Part shown: positions 1 to 8,062 of the stretch, piece after piece | Numbering within the stretch: position 1 is the first letter of the stretch | How the letters are laid out: each line of letters opens with the position of its first letter | Assembly (NCBI GenBank): GCA_036646055.1 | Contig: JAVXMY010000002.1 | Coordinates: 1-64,000 of the forward strand | Reading direction: 5' to 3' | Length of the DNA stretch: 64,000 nucleotides | DNA from: JAVWMQ01 sp036646055 | GTDB taxonomy: Bacteria > Bacillota > Clostridia > Peptostreptococcales > Anaerovoracaceae | Position numbers and translations under genes: made by a program | Notes under the pieces: model-generated | Databases searched by the model: none | Told to the model about the DNA's origin: nothing | The model's input: only the letters and a program-made list of their open reading frames with translations

Positions 1-49
1 TCAACAACTTTTTTAAAAGTGTTTGTATTTTTTCATTCAATTGAAACAT
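1..49 (-). CDS. Possible gene start running off the left edge
   Basis: A minus-strand ATG at 47-49 opens a frame of 16 codons (MFQLNEKIQTLLKKLL) that continues off the window. A purine-rich AGGAAGG lies upstream, but about 11 bases from the ATG, which is long for a Shine-Dalgarno. The product cannot be identified from so few residues. The remaining bases to 144 hold nothing else I can recognise. Confidence 0.3.
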   Translation of the reverse strand, partial: MFQLNEKIQTLLKKLL

Positions 50-144
50 CTTAGAAATTACCTTCCTATATATACCCTTATATTGCTTCTTTAAATAAAA
101 TTATGAAGAGAATAAACCCAACCAATGTAACATCTAAGGACAAG

Positions 145-172
145 AAAACGGAAGCACAAGTGCTTCCGTTTT
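145..172 (-). terminator. Terminator of the nhaC-type gene
   Basis: Perfect 13-bp inverted repeat (AAAACGGAAGCAC / GTGCTTCCGTTTT) with a 2-nt loop, 20 bases past the antiporter stop codon. On the minus strand it ends in TTTT followed by C, so the U-tract is short but usable. Confidence 0.75.
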
Positions 173-192
173 AAGCTTATATTAATTTATGT

Positions 193-1740
193 TTATGCTT
201 CTGCTGCCTTTAAAGCTTCTTCCTGTTCTTTTTCTCTTTCTAATAATAACTTCTGATATTCTTCTTCAGTCATTTTTTCCATTGTGATTCCAGTGAATCC
301 GTAGAAAATAGAAACTAGTGGATTGATGAAGTTAAGGAATGAATACCATCCATAACCCATGCCTGGAGCTCCCCAAGTCTTAACACCTAGGAATGACTGC
401 ATTGTTGCACCACATGTGTTCCAAGGAATTAGACAAGAAGTAATTGTTCCTGCGTCTTCAAGACATCTTGATAAGTTCTTACCTTTAAGTCTCTTATCTT
501 CCCAAGCCTGTTTGTACATTCTACCTGGAAGGATAATTGATAAGTACTGGTCAGCTGCAAGAGCATTAACTATTACGCAACTGAATACAGTTACAGTTAC
601 TAGACCACCCTGGCCTTTAGCAACCTTAAGTAATGCATTTGCTAATGTAGCTAGCATTCCTGTGCAGTCAAGGATACCCCCGAAGCACATAGCGCACATG
701 ATCAAACTAACTGTCCATAACATTGATTCCATACCACCACGTGTTAATAGATCTTTTAAGTTAGCTAATGTAACATCTGCTAATTCCTGTCCATAGTTTG
801 CTGCAACTGGAGCAAAGTCTGTTGCTGTTAACTCGAATTTGTATCCGAAGTGAGCAACATTAACCCATGTATCTCCATTTACGCCCTGAACGAAAATTCC
901 TAGAATTAAAGCTACAAAGATACCGCCAAATAGTCCTGGTAAAGCTGGAAGCTTCATAACTACAATTGCGATAACTACTACAGGTGGAATCAATAGAAGT
1001 GGACTAATATTAAATCCAAGTTTTAGACCTTCCTGAATAGCGTATACGGAGTTAACATCTGCATCTCCTGAATGTTTCATACCTAGTACGAAGAAAATAA
1101 CAATAGTTATAATTAACGATGGTGTTACTGTGAATACCATGTGACTGATATGGTCAAATAAGTTAGATCCTGCAATAGCTGGAGCTAAGTTAGTTGTATC
1201 AGATAGTGGAGACATTTTGTCACCGAAGTATGCTCCAGATACGATAGCACCAGCAGTCATGTACATGTTCATGTCAAGACCCTGAGCAATACCGATTAAA
1301 GCGATACCAATTGTACCTGCTGTTGTCCATGAAGAACCTGTAGCCAATGCTACGATACCACATAAAACAACGCACGCTGCCAAGAAGAAACTTGGCTTTA
1401 AGATGAATAATCCATAGTAGATCATTGCTGGAACTACGCCGGCTGCAATCCATACACCAATTAGAATACCAACTGTCATAAGAATTAAACAAGCTTGCAT
1501 AGATCTGTTAATTGAAGCTAAAATACCAGCTTCTAAAAAAGACCATTTCCAACCATTTGCTGCGGCAATTATACCACCAACAATAGCTGCTGCGATCAGT
1601 GGCATATGAGCACCACCATAAGTACAGTGTAGCGCTGGAACTTTAGTAATCAAGAACAGAATGTCCATAGCCCACATTAGTGAAACCACTAAAAAGAGCA
1701 TTACTAAGATTACTTGCCACATAGGAATTTTCTTTCCCAT
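193..1740 (-). CDS. nhaC: Na+/H+ antiporter, NhaC family
   Basis: Multi-pass inner-membrane protein of 515 aa that by family membership exchanges Na+ (or an organic substrate) for H+ across the cell membrane. The sequence is an almost unbroken run of hydrophobic segments with the NhaC-family pattern of glycine- and asparagine-rich re-entrant stretches, such as GDKMSPLSDTTNLAPAIAG near residues 172-190 and LIPWNTCGATMQSFLGV near residues 438-454. It ends in a charged cytoplasmic tail rich in Glu and Lys. The start has a clear AGGAGG six bases upstream. The gene is monocistronic, with its own promoter at 1820-1848 and terminator at 145-172. Some NhaC-family members are malate/lactate antiporters, so the exact substrate is open. 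Confidence 0.9.
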   Translation of the reverse strand: MGKKIPMWQVILVMLFLVVSLMWAMDILFLITKVPALHCTYGGAHMPLIAAAIVGGIIAAANGWKWSFLEAGILASINRSMQACLILMTVGILIGVWIAAGVVPAMIYYGLFILKPSFFLAACVVLCGIVALATGSSWTTAGTIGIALIGIAQGLDMNMYMTAGAIVSGAYFGDKMSPLSDTTNLAPAIAGSNLFDHISHMVFTVTPSLIITIVIFFVLGMKHSGDADVNSVYAIQEGLKLGFNISPLLLIPPVVVIAIVVMKLPALPGLFGGIFVALILGIFVQGVNGDTWVNVAHFGYKFELTATDFAPVAANYGQELADVTLANLKDLLTRGGMESMLWTVSLIMCAMCFGGILDCTGMLATLANALLKVAKGQGGLVTVTVFSCVIVNALAADQYLSIILPGRMYKQAWEDKRLKGKNLSRCLEDAGTITSCLIPWNTCGATMQSFLGVKTWGAPGMGYGWYSFLNFINPLVSIFYGFTGITMEKMTEEEYQKLLLEREKEQEEALKAAEA

Positions 1741-1770
1741 ATCGAACCTCCTAATAAAAGTAATAAAGAA

Positions 1771-1796
1771 ATAAGTAATAAGTAATAAGTAAGTAA
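1771..1796. repeat. Short tandem repeat in the nhaC 5' leader
   Basis: Three to four copies of a 7-base unit (ATAAGTA, with a final shortened unit) lie between the nhaC promoter and its ribosome binding site. Copy-number slippage here would only change leader length. Confidence 0.7.
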
Positions 1797-1819
1797 TGTG
1801 ACTGTTTTATCACAATTAC

Positions 1820-1848
1820 ATTATAGGGCTTTTATTTGTCAAAGTCAA
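1820..1848 (-). promoter_or_regulatory. Sigma-A promoter of nhaC
   Basis: Minus strand TTGACT (1843-1848), 17-bp spacer, TATAAT (1820-1825). Predicted transcript start near 1813, giving a leader of about 70 nt. Confidence 0.85.
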
Positions 1849-1967
1849 TGTTATTTTCGAAGTTTTCAGTTATTTCAAAAAATTTACACGATATTTTTTT
1901 TGTTATAGAACCCCTAAATATATGTTGATAACCTTTGTCTCTACCACAAAAACAGCACAAAGCATGG

Positions 1968-2034
1968 TCTATAGCCTGGAATGAGCGGGTTTTTCAGAGT
2001 ACCCTCCCAATTTATTCGCCAGTCTAGCTATAGA
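1968..2034. other. Unexplained stem-loop element between nhaC and the AI-2E family gene
   Basis: The arms TCTATAGC (1968-1975) and GCTATAGA (2027-2034) pair perfectly. Inside them CTGG (1976-1979) pairs with CCAG (2019-2022) and GGGT (1987-1990) with ACCC (2001-2004). The element lies outside both flanking promoters (1820-1848 minus, 2050-2078 plus), so neither gene's main transcript contains it. It does not fit any riboswitch class I can recall. This covers most of the 364-base gap between the two genes. Confidence 0.4.
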
Positions 2035-2049
2035 TAAAGCCTATATTTA

Positions 2050-2078
2050 TTGATATTATTCCCTTTTTAATATATAAT
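2050..2078 (+). promoter_or_regulatory. Sigma-A promoter of the AI-2E family gene
   Basis: TTGATA (2050-2055), 17-bp spacer, TATAAT (2073-2078). Predicted start near 2085, leaving a leader of about 20 nt with AAGGAGG just before the ATG. Confidence 0.85.
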
Positions 2079-2104
2079 ACTTCATATTATACAAAGGAGG
2101 ATTT

Positions 2105-3355
2105 ATGAACAAAATAACTGAATATCTCAAAGGCAAGAACTTTATAAATCGGTACAGTTTCTTCATTATATTTACTGGTGCCCTATTATATATGACTTAC
2201 TTCGTTATAAAAAATTTAGACAAGGTGGCAGGATACGGTTTTTCAGGACTTAGCAGCATTCTTTCTGCTCTATCACCACTATTCGTTGGTCTTGTTATCG
2301 CTTACCTTATTAATCCACTGGTTAAAATAGTAGATAGCAAAGGGATACAGCCTATTATTTCTAGAAATCCGGATTTGGAGCTTTCTGTTAAGCAAATACG
2401 AATCTCAAGGTATATAAGCATAGGAATTACATTTTTAATTGTTATTTTCGCTATTATTGCTCTTATTTACGGGTTTACAGCCTTGATTGTCGGTAAATTT
2501 GTTGTGGAAAGTATACCAAAGATGCTTGAGGATGGATTCAATTTAATTATTGCTTATGAAGCTGAAATCAAAACGTGGGTTGCTAAGCTTCCTAATATGC
2601 CATTTTCAGATTCCATTAACAACGCTATCGATTCAGCCATGAACTGGTTTACGTCAAGTTTTAGCGCTACCAATCTTATTAATAGTATTGGTGGAATTGG
2701 TGGAAGTATTTTTAACTTCGTTGTTGGTATTATCGTAAGCATTTATTTATTAGCTGATAAAGATTATTTCAAGGGTGTATGGGCAAAATTCGTTCATCTC
2801 ACCTTTTCAAAGAAGAGAGGAGATTCTCTAAGCGAAACTCTTTGCGAGATTGATGGTGTTCTTTCACAGTTTGTCAAAGGAGTTATGATTGATGCACTTG
2901 TTGTAGCAATACTGTCTTCTGTTGGTCTTAGCATTTTAGGTCTAGACTTTGCTGTGTTCATTGGAATTTTCGCTGGTGTTGCTAATGTTATACCATACTT
3001 TGGTCCTGTTCTTGGAATGGTTCCTGCATTTATTATCGGACTTATTTCAGAAGGTCCATTACAAGGAATAATTGCTGTTGTAATTTTACTAGTTGTTCAG
3101 CAAATTGATTGTAACTTGATTTATCCAAGAGTCGTTGGTAGTTCAACAGGACTTAAACCACTATTCGTTTTACTTGCCGTTAGTATTGCTGGCCATTATG
3201 GCGGAATACTTGGAATGCTAATTGCTGTTCCCGTTGCTGGAATTATTCAAATTTTCGTAGTTAAATGGGCTCAAAAACGTGAAGTTAAGGTCAATGCTAA
3301 AAACGAAGCATTAGAAGCATCAAATACAGAAGAAGAAAACTCGAAATCTGAATAA
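2105..3355 (+). CDS. AI-2E/PerM family membrane protein
   Basis: Integral membrane protein of 416 aa with about eight hydrophobic segments and the family core: a long amphipathic middle region (about residues 140-185) followed by a C-terminal membrane block with the motif FIGIFAGVANVIPYFGPVLG (about residues 279-298). Family members include putative autoinducer-2 exporters and Na+/H+ antiporters, so substrate assignment is not safe. The C-terminal 30 residues are charged and presumably cytoplasmic. The start has AAGGAGG six bases upstream. It is a single-gene unit with its own promoter (2050-2078) and terminator (3361-3394), convergent with the ribosomal superoperon. Confidence 0.85.
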   Translation: MNKITEYLKGKNFINRYSFFIIFTGALLYMTYFVIKNLDKVAGYGFSGLSSILSALSPLFVGLVIAYLINPLVKIVDSKGIQPIISRNPDLELSVKQIRISRYISIGITFLIVIFAIIALIYGFTALIVGKFVVESIPKMLEDGFNLIIAYEAEIKTWVAKLPNMPFSDSINNAIDSAMNWFTSSFSATNLINSIGGIGGSIFNFVVGIIVSIYLLADKDYFKGVWAKFVHLTFSKKRGDSLSETLCEIDGVLSQFVKGVMIDALVVAILSSVGLSILGLDFAVFIGIFAGVANVIPYFGPVLGMVPAFIIGLISEGPLQGIIAVVILLVVQQIDCNLIYPRVVGSSTGLKPLFVLLAVSIAGHYGGILGMLIAVPVAGIIQIFVVKWAQKREVKVNAKNEALEASNTEEENSKSE

Positions 3356-3360
3356 CTTAA

Positions 3361-3394
3361 AACATCCTAGGAATTCCCTAGGATGTTTTTTTGT
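3361..3394 (+). terminator. Terminator of the AI-2E family gene
   Basis: Stem AACATCCTAGG (3361-3371) with CCTAGGATGTT (3377-3387), followed by seven T on the plus strand. Confidence 0.9.
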
Positions 3395-3399
3395 TGCTT

Positions 3400-3430
3400 A
3401 AAAAAAAGAGAATCCATAGGATTCTCTTTT
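3400..3430 (-). terminator. Terminator of the S10-spc-alpha superoperon
   Basis: Stem GAGAATCC (3408-3415) / GGATTCTC (3419-3426), extended by A/T pairs. On the minus strand it is followed by a run of T, immediately after the rplQ stop. Confidence 0.9.
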
Positions 3431-3438
3431 AATTATTC

Positions 3439-3780
3439 TTATACAAGTTCTAAGAATACCATTTCAGCACAATCGCCCTGTCTTGGTCCTAACTTTAGAA
3501 TTCTTGTGTATCCGCCATTTCTGTCGGCATATTTAGGAGCTATTTCTTCAAATAGCTTTGTAACTACGTATTCGTCATAAACGTAAGCAAGAACCTGTCT
3601 TCTAGCATGTAGGTCTCCACGTTTAGCTAATGTAATCATTTTTTCTGCAAGTCTTCTAGCTTCCTTAGCTCTGTGATCAGTTGTTGTAATACGTTCTTCT
3701 CTAAATAGATCAGTAACAATATTTCTTAACATCGCTTTTCTGTGAGCTGAAGGTCTGCCTAGTTTTCTGTAGCCTGGCAT
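3439..3780 (-). CDS. rplQ: 50S ribosomal protein L17
   Basis: Protein of the large subunit near the tunnel exit region, 113 aa, the short bacterial form. The N-terminus MPGYRKLGRPSAHRKAMLRN is the family signature, and the C-terminal half contains the R.GD..R...Y..DE.V core. It is the last gene of the alpha operon, 17 bases after rpoA, and is followed directly by a terminator. Confidence 0.98.
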   Translation of the reverse strand: MPGYRKLGRPSAHRKAMLRNIVTDLFREERITTTDHRAKEARRLAEKMITLAKRGDLHARRQVLAYVYDEYVVTKLFEEIAPKYADRNGGYTRILKLGPRQGDCAEMVFLELV

Positions 3781-3797
3781 GTCGTTTCTCCTTTCAA

Positions 3798-4748
3798 TTA
3801 CTCATCGGTTTCACGAAGTCCAAGTCCTAGCTCTGCAAGCTTAACTTTTACTTCGTCCATAGATTTCTTACCAAGATTTCTTACCTTCATCATATCATCT
3901 TCAGATTTCTGTGTAAGTTCTCCAACCGTATTGATTGCTGCCCTTTTTAGGCAGTTATAAGAACGAACTGATAATTCTAGATCATCAATGCTCTTTTCTA
4001 AGTTCAATTCTTTTTGGTCTTCTTCTTTTTCAACCATAAATTCCATATTAGTAGCTTCTTCTGTAAGCTGAATGAATAAGTCTAAATGCTCATGCATTAT
4101 TTTAGCTCCAATAGAAACTCCTTCATCTGGTCTGATAGAACCATCAGTCCAAATTTCTAGGATTAATCTGTCATAGTTAGAAATCTGGCCAACTCTAGTA
4201 TTTTCAATAGCAAAGTTAACTTTTCTAACTGGTGTAAAGATTGAATCAACAGGAATAACTGCGATAGGAGTATCCTCATCTTTGTTCATATCTGCTGTTA
4301 CATACCCTCTTCCCTTTGAAAGATTAATTGTCATAACAAGAGAAGCTCCTTCATCAAGAGTTGCTATATGTAGATCTTTATTAAAGAACTCCACATCTGC
4401 ATCACCAATGATATCTGCTACAGTAACTTCCTTAGGACCTACTGCATTAATCATTACTCTCTTTGTGTCTTCTTCTCCATATAATCTAACCGCAAGTTTT
4501 TTTAGATTAAGAATGATTTCTGTTACATCTTCCTTAACCCCTGGAATTGTTGAGAATTCATGAAGTATCCCGTCGATTTTAATTGATGTTACAGCTGCAC
4601 CTGGTAAAGAACTTAAAAGAATTCTTCTAAGACTGTTACCTAATGTTGTTCCATAACCTCTCTCTAACGGCTCTACGATAAATTTCCCGTAATTTGCGTC
4701 TTCTTCGATAGATAAACATTCAATTGTTGGTTTTTCAATTTCAATCAC
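3798..4748 (-). CDS. rpoA: DNA-directed RNA polymerase alpha subunit
   Basis: Scaffold subunit of RNA polymerase, 316 aa. The N-terminal domain (about residues 1-230) carries the dimerisation motif TLGNSLRRILLSSLPG (residues 35-50). A short acidic linker leads to the C-terminal domain (about 250-316), which binds UP elements and activators and has the helix-hairpin-helix stretch VRNLGKKSMDEVKVKLAELG. The start is GTG, chosen because GGAGGG lies seven bases upstream. It sits between rpsD and rplQ, as in other Clostridia. Confidence 0.98.
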   Translation of the reverse strand: MIEIEKPTIECLSIEEDANYGKFIVEPLERGYGTTLGNSLRRILLSSLPGAAVTSIKIDGILHEFSTIPGVKEDVTEIILNLKKLAVRLYGEEDTKRVMINAVGPKEVTVADIIGDADVEFFNKDLHIATLDEGASLVMTINLSKGRGYVTADMNKDEDTPIAVIPVDSIFTPVRKVNFAIENTRVGQISNYDRLILEIWTDGSIRPDEGVSIGAKIMHEHLDLFIQLTEEATNMEFMVEKEEDQKELNLEKSIDDLELSVRSYNCLKRAAINTVGELTQKSEDDMMKVRNLGKKSMDEVKVKLAELGLGLRETDE

Positions 4749-4790
4749 TTAAAAACCCTCCTTTCATCCTAAGCATTCTAATTATATAGA

Positions 4791-5378
4791 TTACTTAGAG
4801 TACAATTCAACGATTAGATGTTCTTCAATTGGAGTATCAATCTGATCTCTTGTTGGAACTGATAATACTTTACCTTCTAATTTTTCAACATCTACTGTTA
4901 ACCAAGAAGGAGGTGTAATGATAAAATCTTTAACTTCCTTGAACTTAGCAATACTTATGCTCTTTTCTCTAACAGAAATCACATCACCCGCTTTTACTTC
5001 ATAAGAAGGAATGTCAACTTTCTTACCATTTACTAAGAAATGTCCATGTCCAACTAATTGTCTAGCTTCTCTTCTTGTTGAAGCAAGACCTAGTCTGAAA
5101 ACAACGTTGTCTAATCTGCATTCTAGCATAATTAGTAAGTTTTCACCGACAATACCTTTTCTCTTAGCTGCTTTATCAAAAGTATTTCTAAACTGTGTTT
5201 CTAATACTCCGTAAATGAACTTAGTCCTCTGCTTTTCTCTTAGCTGAATACCATATTCGCTCATTTTTTTGTTCGCTCTGTTTGGTGTTCTCTTAGATTT
5301 CTTGCTAATTCCTAGGTAACTAGGGTCAAGATCTAAAGATCTACATCTTTTTAGTACTGGTTCTCTATTTACTGCCAT
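4791..5378 (-). CDS. rpsD: 30S ribosomal protein S4
   Basis: Primary 16S rRNA-binding protein that nucleates small-subunit assembly, 195 aa, slightly shorter than the usual 200-208. The N-terminus (MAVNREPVLKRCRSLDLDPS) has only one cysteine, so this is the zinc-free version rather than the four-Cys form. The S4 RNA-binding domain begins near residue 92 (CRLDNVVFRLGLASTRREARQ). Encoded between rpsK and rpoA in the alpha operon. S4 is the usual autoregulator of this operon in enterobacteria. Confidence 0.97.
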   Translation of the reverse strand: MAVNREPVLKRCRSLDLDPSYLGISKKSKRTPNRANKKMSEYGIQLREKQRTKFIYGVLETQFRNTFDKAAKRKGIVGENLLIMLECRLDNVVFRLGLASTRREARQLVGHGHFLVNGKKVDIPSYEVKAGDVISVREKSISIAKFKEVKDFIITPPSWLTVDVEKLEGKVLSVPTRDQIDTPIEEHLIVELYSK

Positions 5379-5396
5379 GTCATCTTCCTCCTTTCA

Positions 5397-5795
5397 CTAA
5401 ACTCTTCTCTTTTTAGGTGGTCTGCAACCGTTATGTGGAATAGGTGTGATATCCTTAATTAAAGTGATATCTAATCCTGCTCCCTGAAGTGCTCTAATAG
5501 CAGCTTCTCTTCCAGCGCCTGGCCCCTTTACGTATACTTCAACTGATTTTAAACCATGTTCAATTGCACCCTTAGCAGCTTCTTCAGCAGCCATCTGAGC
5601 AGCAAATGGTGTAGATTTTCTTGATCCTTTAAAACCAAGAGATCCTGCACTAGACCATGATAATGCGTTTCCGTTTGTATCTGTAAGAGTTACAAGAGTA
5701 TTGTTAAAGGTAGACTGAATGTGTGCTTGGCCTTTTTCAATATTTTTTCTTTCTTTACGTTTCTTTCTTACTGTTTTCTTTACAGCTTTTGCCAT
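5397..5795 (-). CDS. rpsK: 30S ribosomal protein S11
   Basis: Small-subunit platform protein, 132 aa, near the family norm of about 129. The core GHAHIQSTFNNT-type segment (here GQAHIQSTFNNTLVTLTD, residues 22-39) and the C-terminal basic motif DITPIPHNGCRPPKKRRV are intact. Good ribosome binding site; 14 bases separate it from rpsM. Confidence 0.98.
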   Translation of the reverse strand: MAKAVKKTVRKKRKERKNIEKGQAHIQSTFNNTLVTLTDTNGNALSWSSAGSLGFKGSRKSTPFAAQMAAEEAAKGAIEHGLKSVEVYVKGPGAGREAAIRALQGAGLDITLIKDITPIPHNGCRPPKKRRV

Positions 5796-5809
5796 GATAT
5801 TCTACCTCC

Positions 5810-6178
5810 TTACTTTTTCTTTCTACCTACAGTTTTCTTTGGACCCTTACGAGTTCTTGCATTTGTCTTTGTTTTCTGTCCTCTAACTGGTAGGCCTCTT
5901 CTGTGTCTAATACCTCTGTAACATCCAATTTCCATAAGTCTTTTAATGTTTAATGAGATATCTCTTCTTAGATCCCCTTCAACATCATATTCTTCTTCAA
6001 TGATGTGTCTGATTTTACCAGCTTCATCCTCTGAAAGATCCTTAACTCTAGTGCTACGATCAATTCCAGCTTTATCTAGGATGATTTCTGCTGTTTTTCT
6101 TCCGATACCATAGATATAAGTTAGACCAATGTCAATTCTCTTATCTCTAGGTAAGTCAACTCCGGCTATACGAGCCAT
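5810..6178 (-). CDS. rpsM: 30S ribosomal protein S13
   Basis: Head protein of the 30S subunit that contacts the 50S subunit and P-site tRNA. The start at 6178 (MARIAGVDLPRDKRI, 122 aa) is preferred because CAGGAGGAAA lies just upstream and matches the conserved N-terminus. A frame open to 6265 would add 29 unconserved residues that overlap the structured leader. The C-terminal lysine/arginine-rich tail (TRKGPKKTVGRKKK) is typical. First gene after the 118-nt structured spacer that follows rpmJ. Confidence 0.97.
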   Translation of the reverse strand: MARIAGVDLPRDKRIDIGLTYIYGIGRKTAEIILDKAGIDRSTRVKDLSEDEAGKIRHIIEEEYDVEGDLRRDISLNIKRLMEIGCYRGIRHRRGLPVRGQKTKTNARTRKGPKKTVGRKKK

Positions 6179-6296
6179 ATTTTCCTCCTGTTCCCATCTT
6201 CCGTCACGCAGCCACTGTGGGCGTAATATAAACGGGATGTCTCTCCTTTGCAGACCCTTCTGCAAAGTAATAATAACTTATATTAAATTTTATAAA
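6179..6296 (-). ncRNA. Structured intercistronic RNA before rpsM (candidate alpha-operon leader)
   Basis: On the minus strand this 118-nt gap contains a perfect 9-bp hairpin CTTTGCAGA-AGGG-TCTGCAAAG (6246-6267). A second compound stem is ACGC/GCGT plus CCAC/GTGG (6206-6224), enclosed by CCGT/ACGG (6201-6204 with 6232-6235). The second structure abuts the rpsM ribosome binding site. In Escherichia coli S4 represses the alpha operon through a pseudoknot at the same position. Equivalence here is inferred from position only. Confidence 0.5.
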
Positions 6297-6410
6297 TTAA
6301 CCTTGTGTCTGTTTGTGCTTAGGATTTTCGCAAATTACCATAACTTTGCCTTTTCTTTTAATAACCTTGCACTTTTCACAGATAGGTTTTACTGATGCTC
6401 TTACTTTCAT
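6297..6410 (-). CDS. rpmJ: 50S ribosomal protein L36
   Basis: Smallest ribosomal protein, 37 aa, starting MKVRASVKPICEKCKVIKRK. The zinc ligands C11, C14, C27 and H32 (CxxC...C....H) are all present, so this is the zinc-binding form. It lies between infA and rpsM, its usual place, 12 bases after infA. Confidence 0.97.
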   Translation of the reverse strand: MKVRASVKPICEKCKVIKRKGKVMVICENPKHKQTQG

Positions 6411-6422
6411 CTTCTAAACCTC

Positions 6423-6641
6423 CTATTTTTCTCTCCAAGTAATTCTTCCTCTTGTTAAGTCATAAGGAGAAAGTTCAACTTTAACCTTATCACCGGGTAG
6501 AATTCTAATGAAGTTCATTCTTATTTTACCAGATACGTGGGCTAAAACCTCGTGTCCAGTTTCTAACTTTACAACAAACATTGCATTTGGCTGTGCATCA
6601 ACTACGATACCTTCAGCTTCAATTACGTCTTTCTTTGCCAT
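6423..6641 (-). CDS. infA: Translation initiation factor IF-1
   Basis: 72-aa OB-fold protein that occupies the 30S A site during initiation. The sequence MAKKDVIEAEGIVVDAQPNA and the C-terminal LSPYDLTRGRITWREK are canonical and full length. It is between map and rpmJ, the typical Bacillota order. Confidence 0.98.
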   Translation of the reverse strand: MAKKDVIEAEGIVVDAQPNAMFVVKLETGHEVLAHVSGKIRMNFIRILPGDKVKVELSPYDLTRGRITWREK

Positions 6642-6653
6642 AAAAACCTCTTT

Positions 6654-7400
6654 CTATAGGGTAAGCAACTCAGGCTCACCATCAGTTATAACTACCGTAT
6701 TTTCATAATGTGCAGCAAGTTTACCATCCAATGTAACAACTGTCCAATCATCATTTAAAACCTTTGTTTTGTATGACCCTAGAACCATCATAGGTTCTAT
6801 AGCAAGCGCCATTCCTTTTACAAGTCTAGGTCCTCTTCCAGGTTTTCCGTAGTTTGGTATTTGCGGTTCTTCATGAAGACATGTTCCAATACCATGACCT
6901 ACATATTCTCTAATTACTCCTAGCCCCTCGCTTTCAGCTTTAAGCTGTATTGCATTAGAGACATCTGATAATCTGTTGCCTTCTTTACAAAACTCAAGTC
7001 CTGCAAAGAAACTATCTTTTGTTGCATCAATTAAATGCTGTGCTTCAGCGCTAATTTTGCCTACGCCATATGTCCTTGCAGCATCACTTGCATAGCCTCT
7101 GTATGTTGCTCCAGTATCTACACTTACGATATCTCCCTCTTTAAGAATTATATCTTTAGATGGTATACCATGTACTACTTGTTCATTTACAGAAACACAT
7201 GCTGATCCGGGGAAACCCCCGTAACCTTTGAAAGTAGGCACCATATCGTTTTCAGATATGATTTTTTCTACAAACTGATCTATATCATAGGTAGTGATTC
7301 CAGGTTGGATTATATTCTCCAACTCTCGGAGAATATATCCTGTAACCTTTGCTGCTTTACGCATTATATCAATCTCTTCATCTGATTTGATAATAATCAT
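6654..7400 (-). CDS. map: Methionine aminopeptidase, type I
   Basis: Removes the N-terminal methionine from nascent proteins; dinuclear-metal hydrolase, 248 aa. With the start at 7400 the five metal ligands are D95 (SVDTGA), D106 (ASDAAR), H169 (GHGIG), E202 (AIEPM) and E233 (YENTV), all intact. The ATG at 7400 is preferred over an upstream GTG (7409) because AGGTG lies six bases before it. It begins two bases past the adk stop codon, so the pair is probably translationally coupled. Confidence 0.96.
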   Translation of the reverse strand: MIIIKSDEEIDIMRKAAKVTGYILRELENIIQPGITTYDIDQFVEKIISENDMVPTFKGYGGFPGSACVSVNEQVVHGIPSKDIILKEGDIVSVDTGATYRGYASDAARTYGVGKISAEAQHLIDATKDSFFAGLEFCKEGNRLSDVSNAIQLKAESEGLGVIREYVGHGIGTCLHEEPQIPNYGKPGRGPRLVKGMALAIEPMMVLGSYKTKVLNDDWTVVTLDGKLAAHYENTVVITDGEPELLTL

Positions 7401-7401
7401 T

Positions 7402-8046
7402 CTACTCACCTAGAATTTTAGAAATTTCAACAAATACGTTTTCAACCCCAATTGTACCATCTAGGTGTGAAATGTTTCCAACCTTATCATAGTAGTCTAA
7501 TAATGGCATTGTCTGTTTGTTGTAAACTTCAATTCTGTTTGCAACAGTACTTTCTGTATCATCTGCTCTCTGAATTAACTCTGCTCCACATTTGTCGCAT
7601 ACGCCTTCAGTTTTTGGAGGCATATTAGTTACATGGTAAGAAGCTCCACAACCTTTGCAAACTCTTCTACCAATTAATCTAACCATTAATTCTTCGTCAT
7701 TAACGTCGATATCAAGAACATGATCGATTTTCTTTCCGATTTTTCCTAAGAAACCATCTAAAGCAACTGCTTGTTCAACTGTTCTTGGGAAACCGTCTAA
7801 TAGGAAACCGTCTTTACAATCGTCTTCTGTTAGTCTATCAGTTGCAATTTCAATTACTAAACTGTCTGGAACTAACTCGCCTTTGTCCATATAAGCTTTG
7901 GCTCTTTTGCCAAGCTCTGTTCCTTCTTTAATGTTTTTTCTGAAGATATCTCCAGTAGAAATATGTGGAACATTGAACTTTTCAACAATTCTTACCGCCT
8001 GAGTGCCTTTACCAGCCCCTGGTGGTCCTAACAAAATTAAATTCAT
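7402..8046 (-). CDS. adk: Adenylate kinase
   Basis: Catalyses ATP + AMP to 2 ADP; cytoplasmic, 214 aa. The P-loop GPPGAGKGTQ starts at residue 7. The LID domain carries a structural zinc site, CKGC (C130, C133) and CDKC (C150, C153), as is usual in Gram-positive enzymes. Sits between secY and map. Confidence 0.97.
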   Translation of the reverse strand: MNLILLGPPGAGKGTQAVRIVEKFNVPHISTGDIFRKNIKEGTELGKRAKAYMDKGELVPDSLVIEIATDRLTEDDCKDGFLLDGFPRTVEQAVALDGFLGKIGKKIDHVLDIDVNDEELMVRLIGRRVCKGCGASYHVTNMPPKTEGVCDKCGAELIQRADDTESTVANRIEVYNKQTMPLLDYYDKVGNISHLDGTIGVENVFVEISKILGE

Positions 8047-8062
8047 TTGTATTGCCTCCTAT

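Noticed and set aside
359..796. 145-codon plus-strand frame over the antiporter gene
   Set aside because: Antisense to a clear conserved gene, no ribosome binding site and no recognisable motif.
1968..2034. Known riboswitch (Na+, c-di-GMP, guanidine, Mg2+) upstream of nhaC
   Set aside because: The element lies upstream of the nhaC promoter, and none of the conserved cores I know could be matched.
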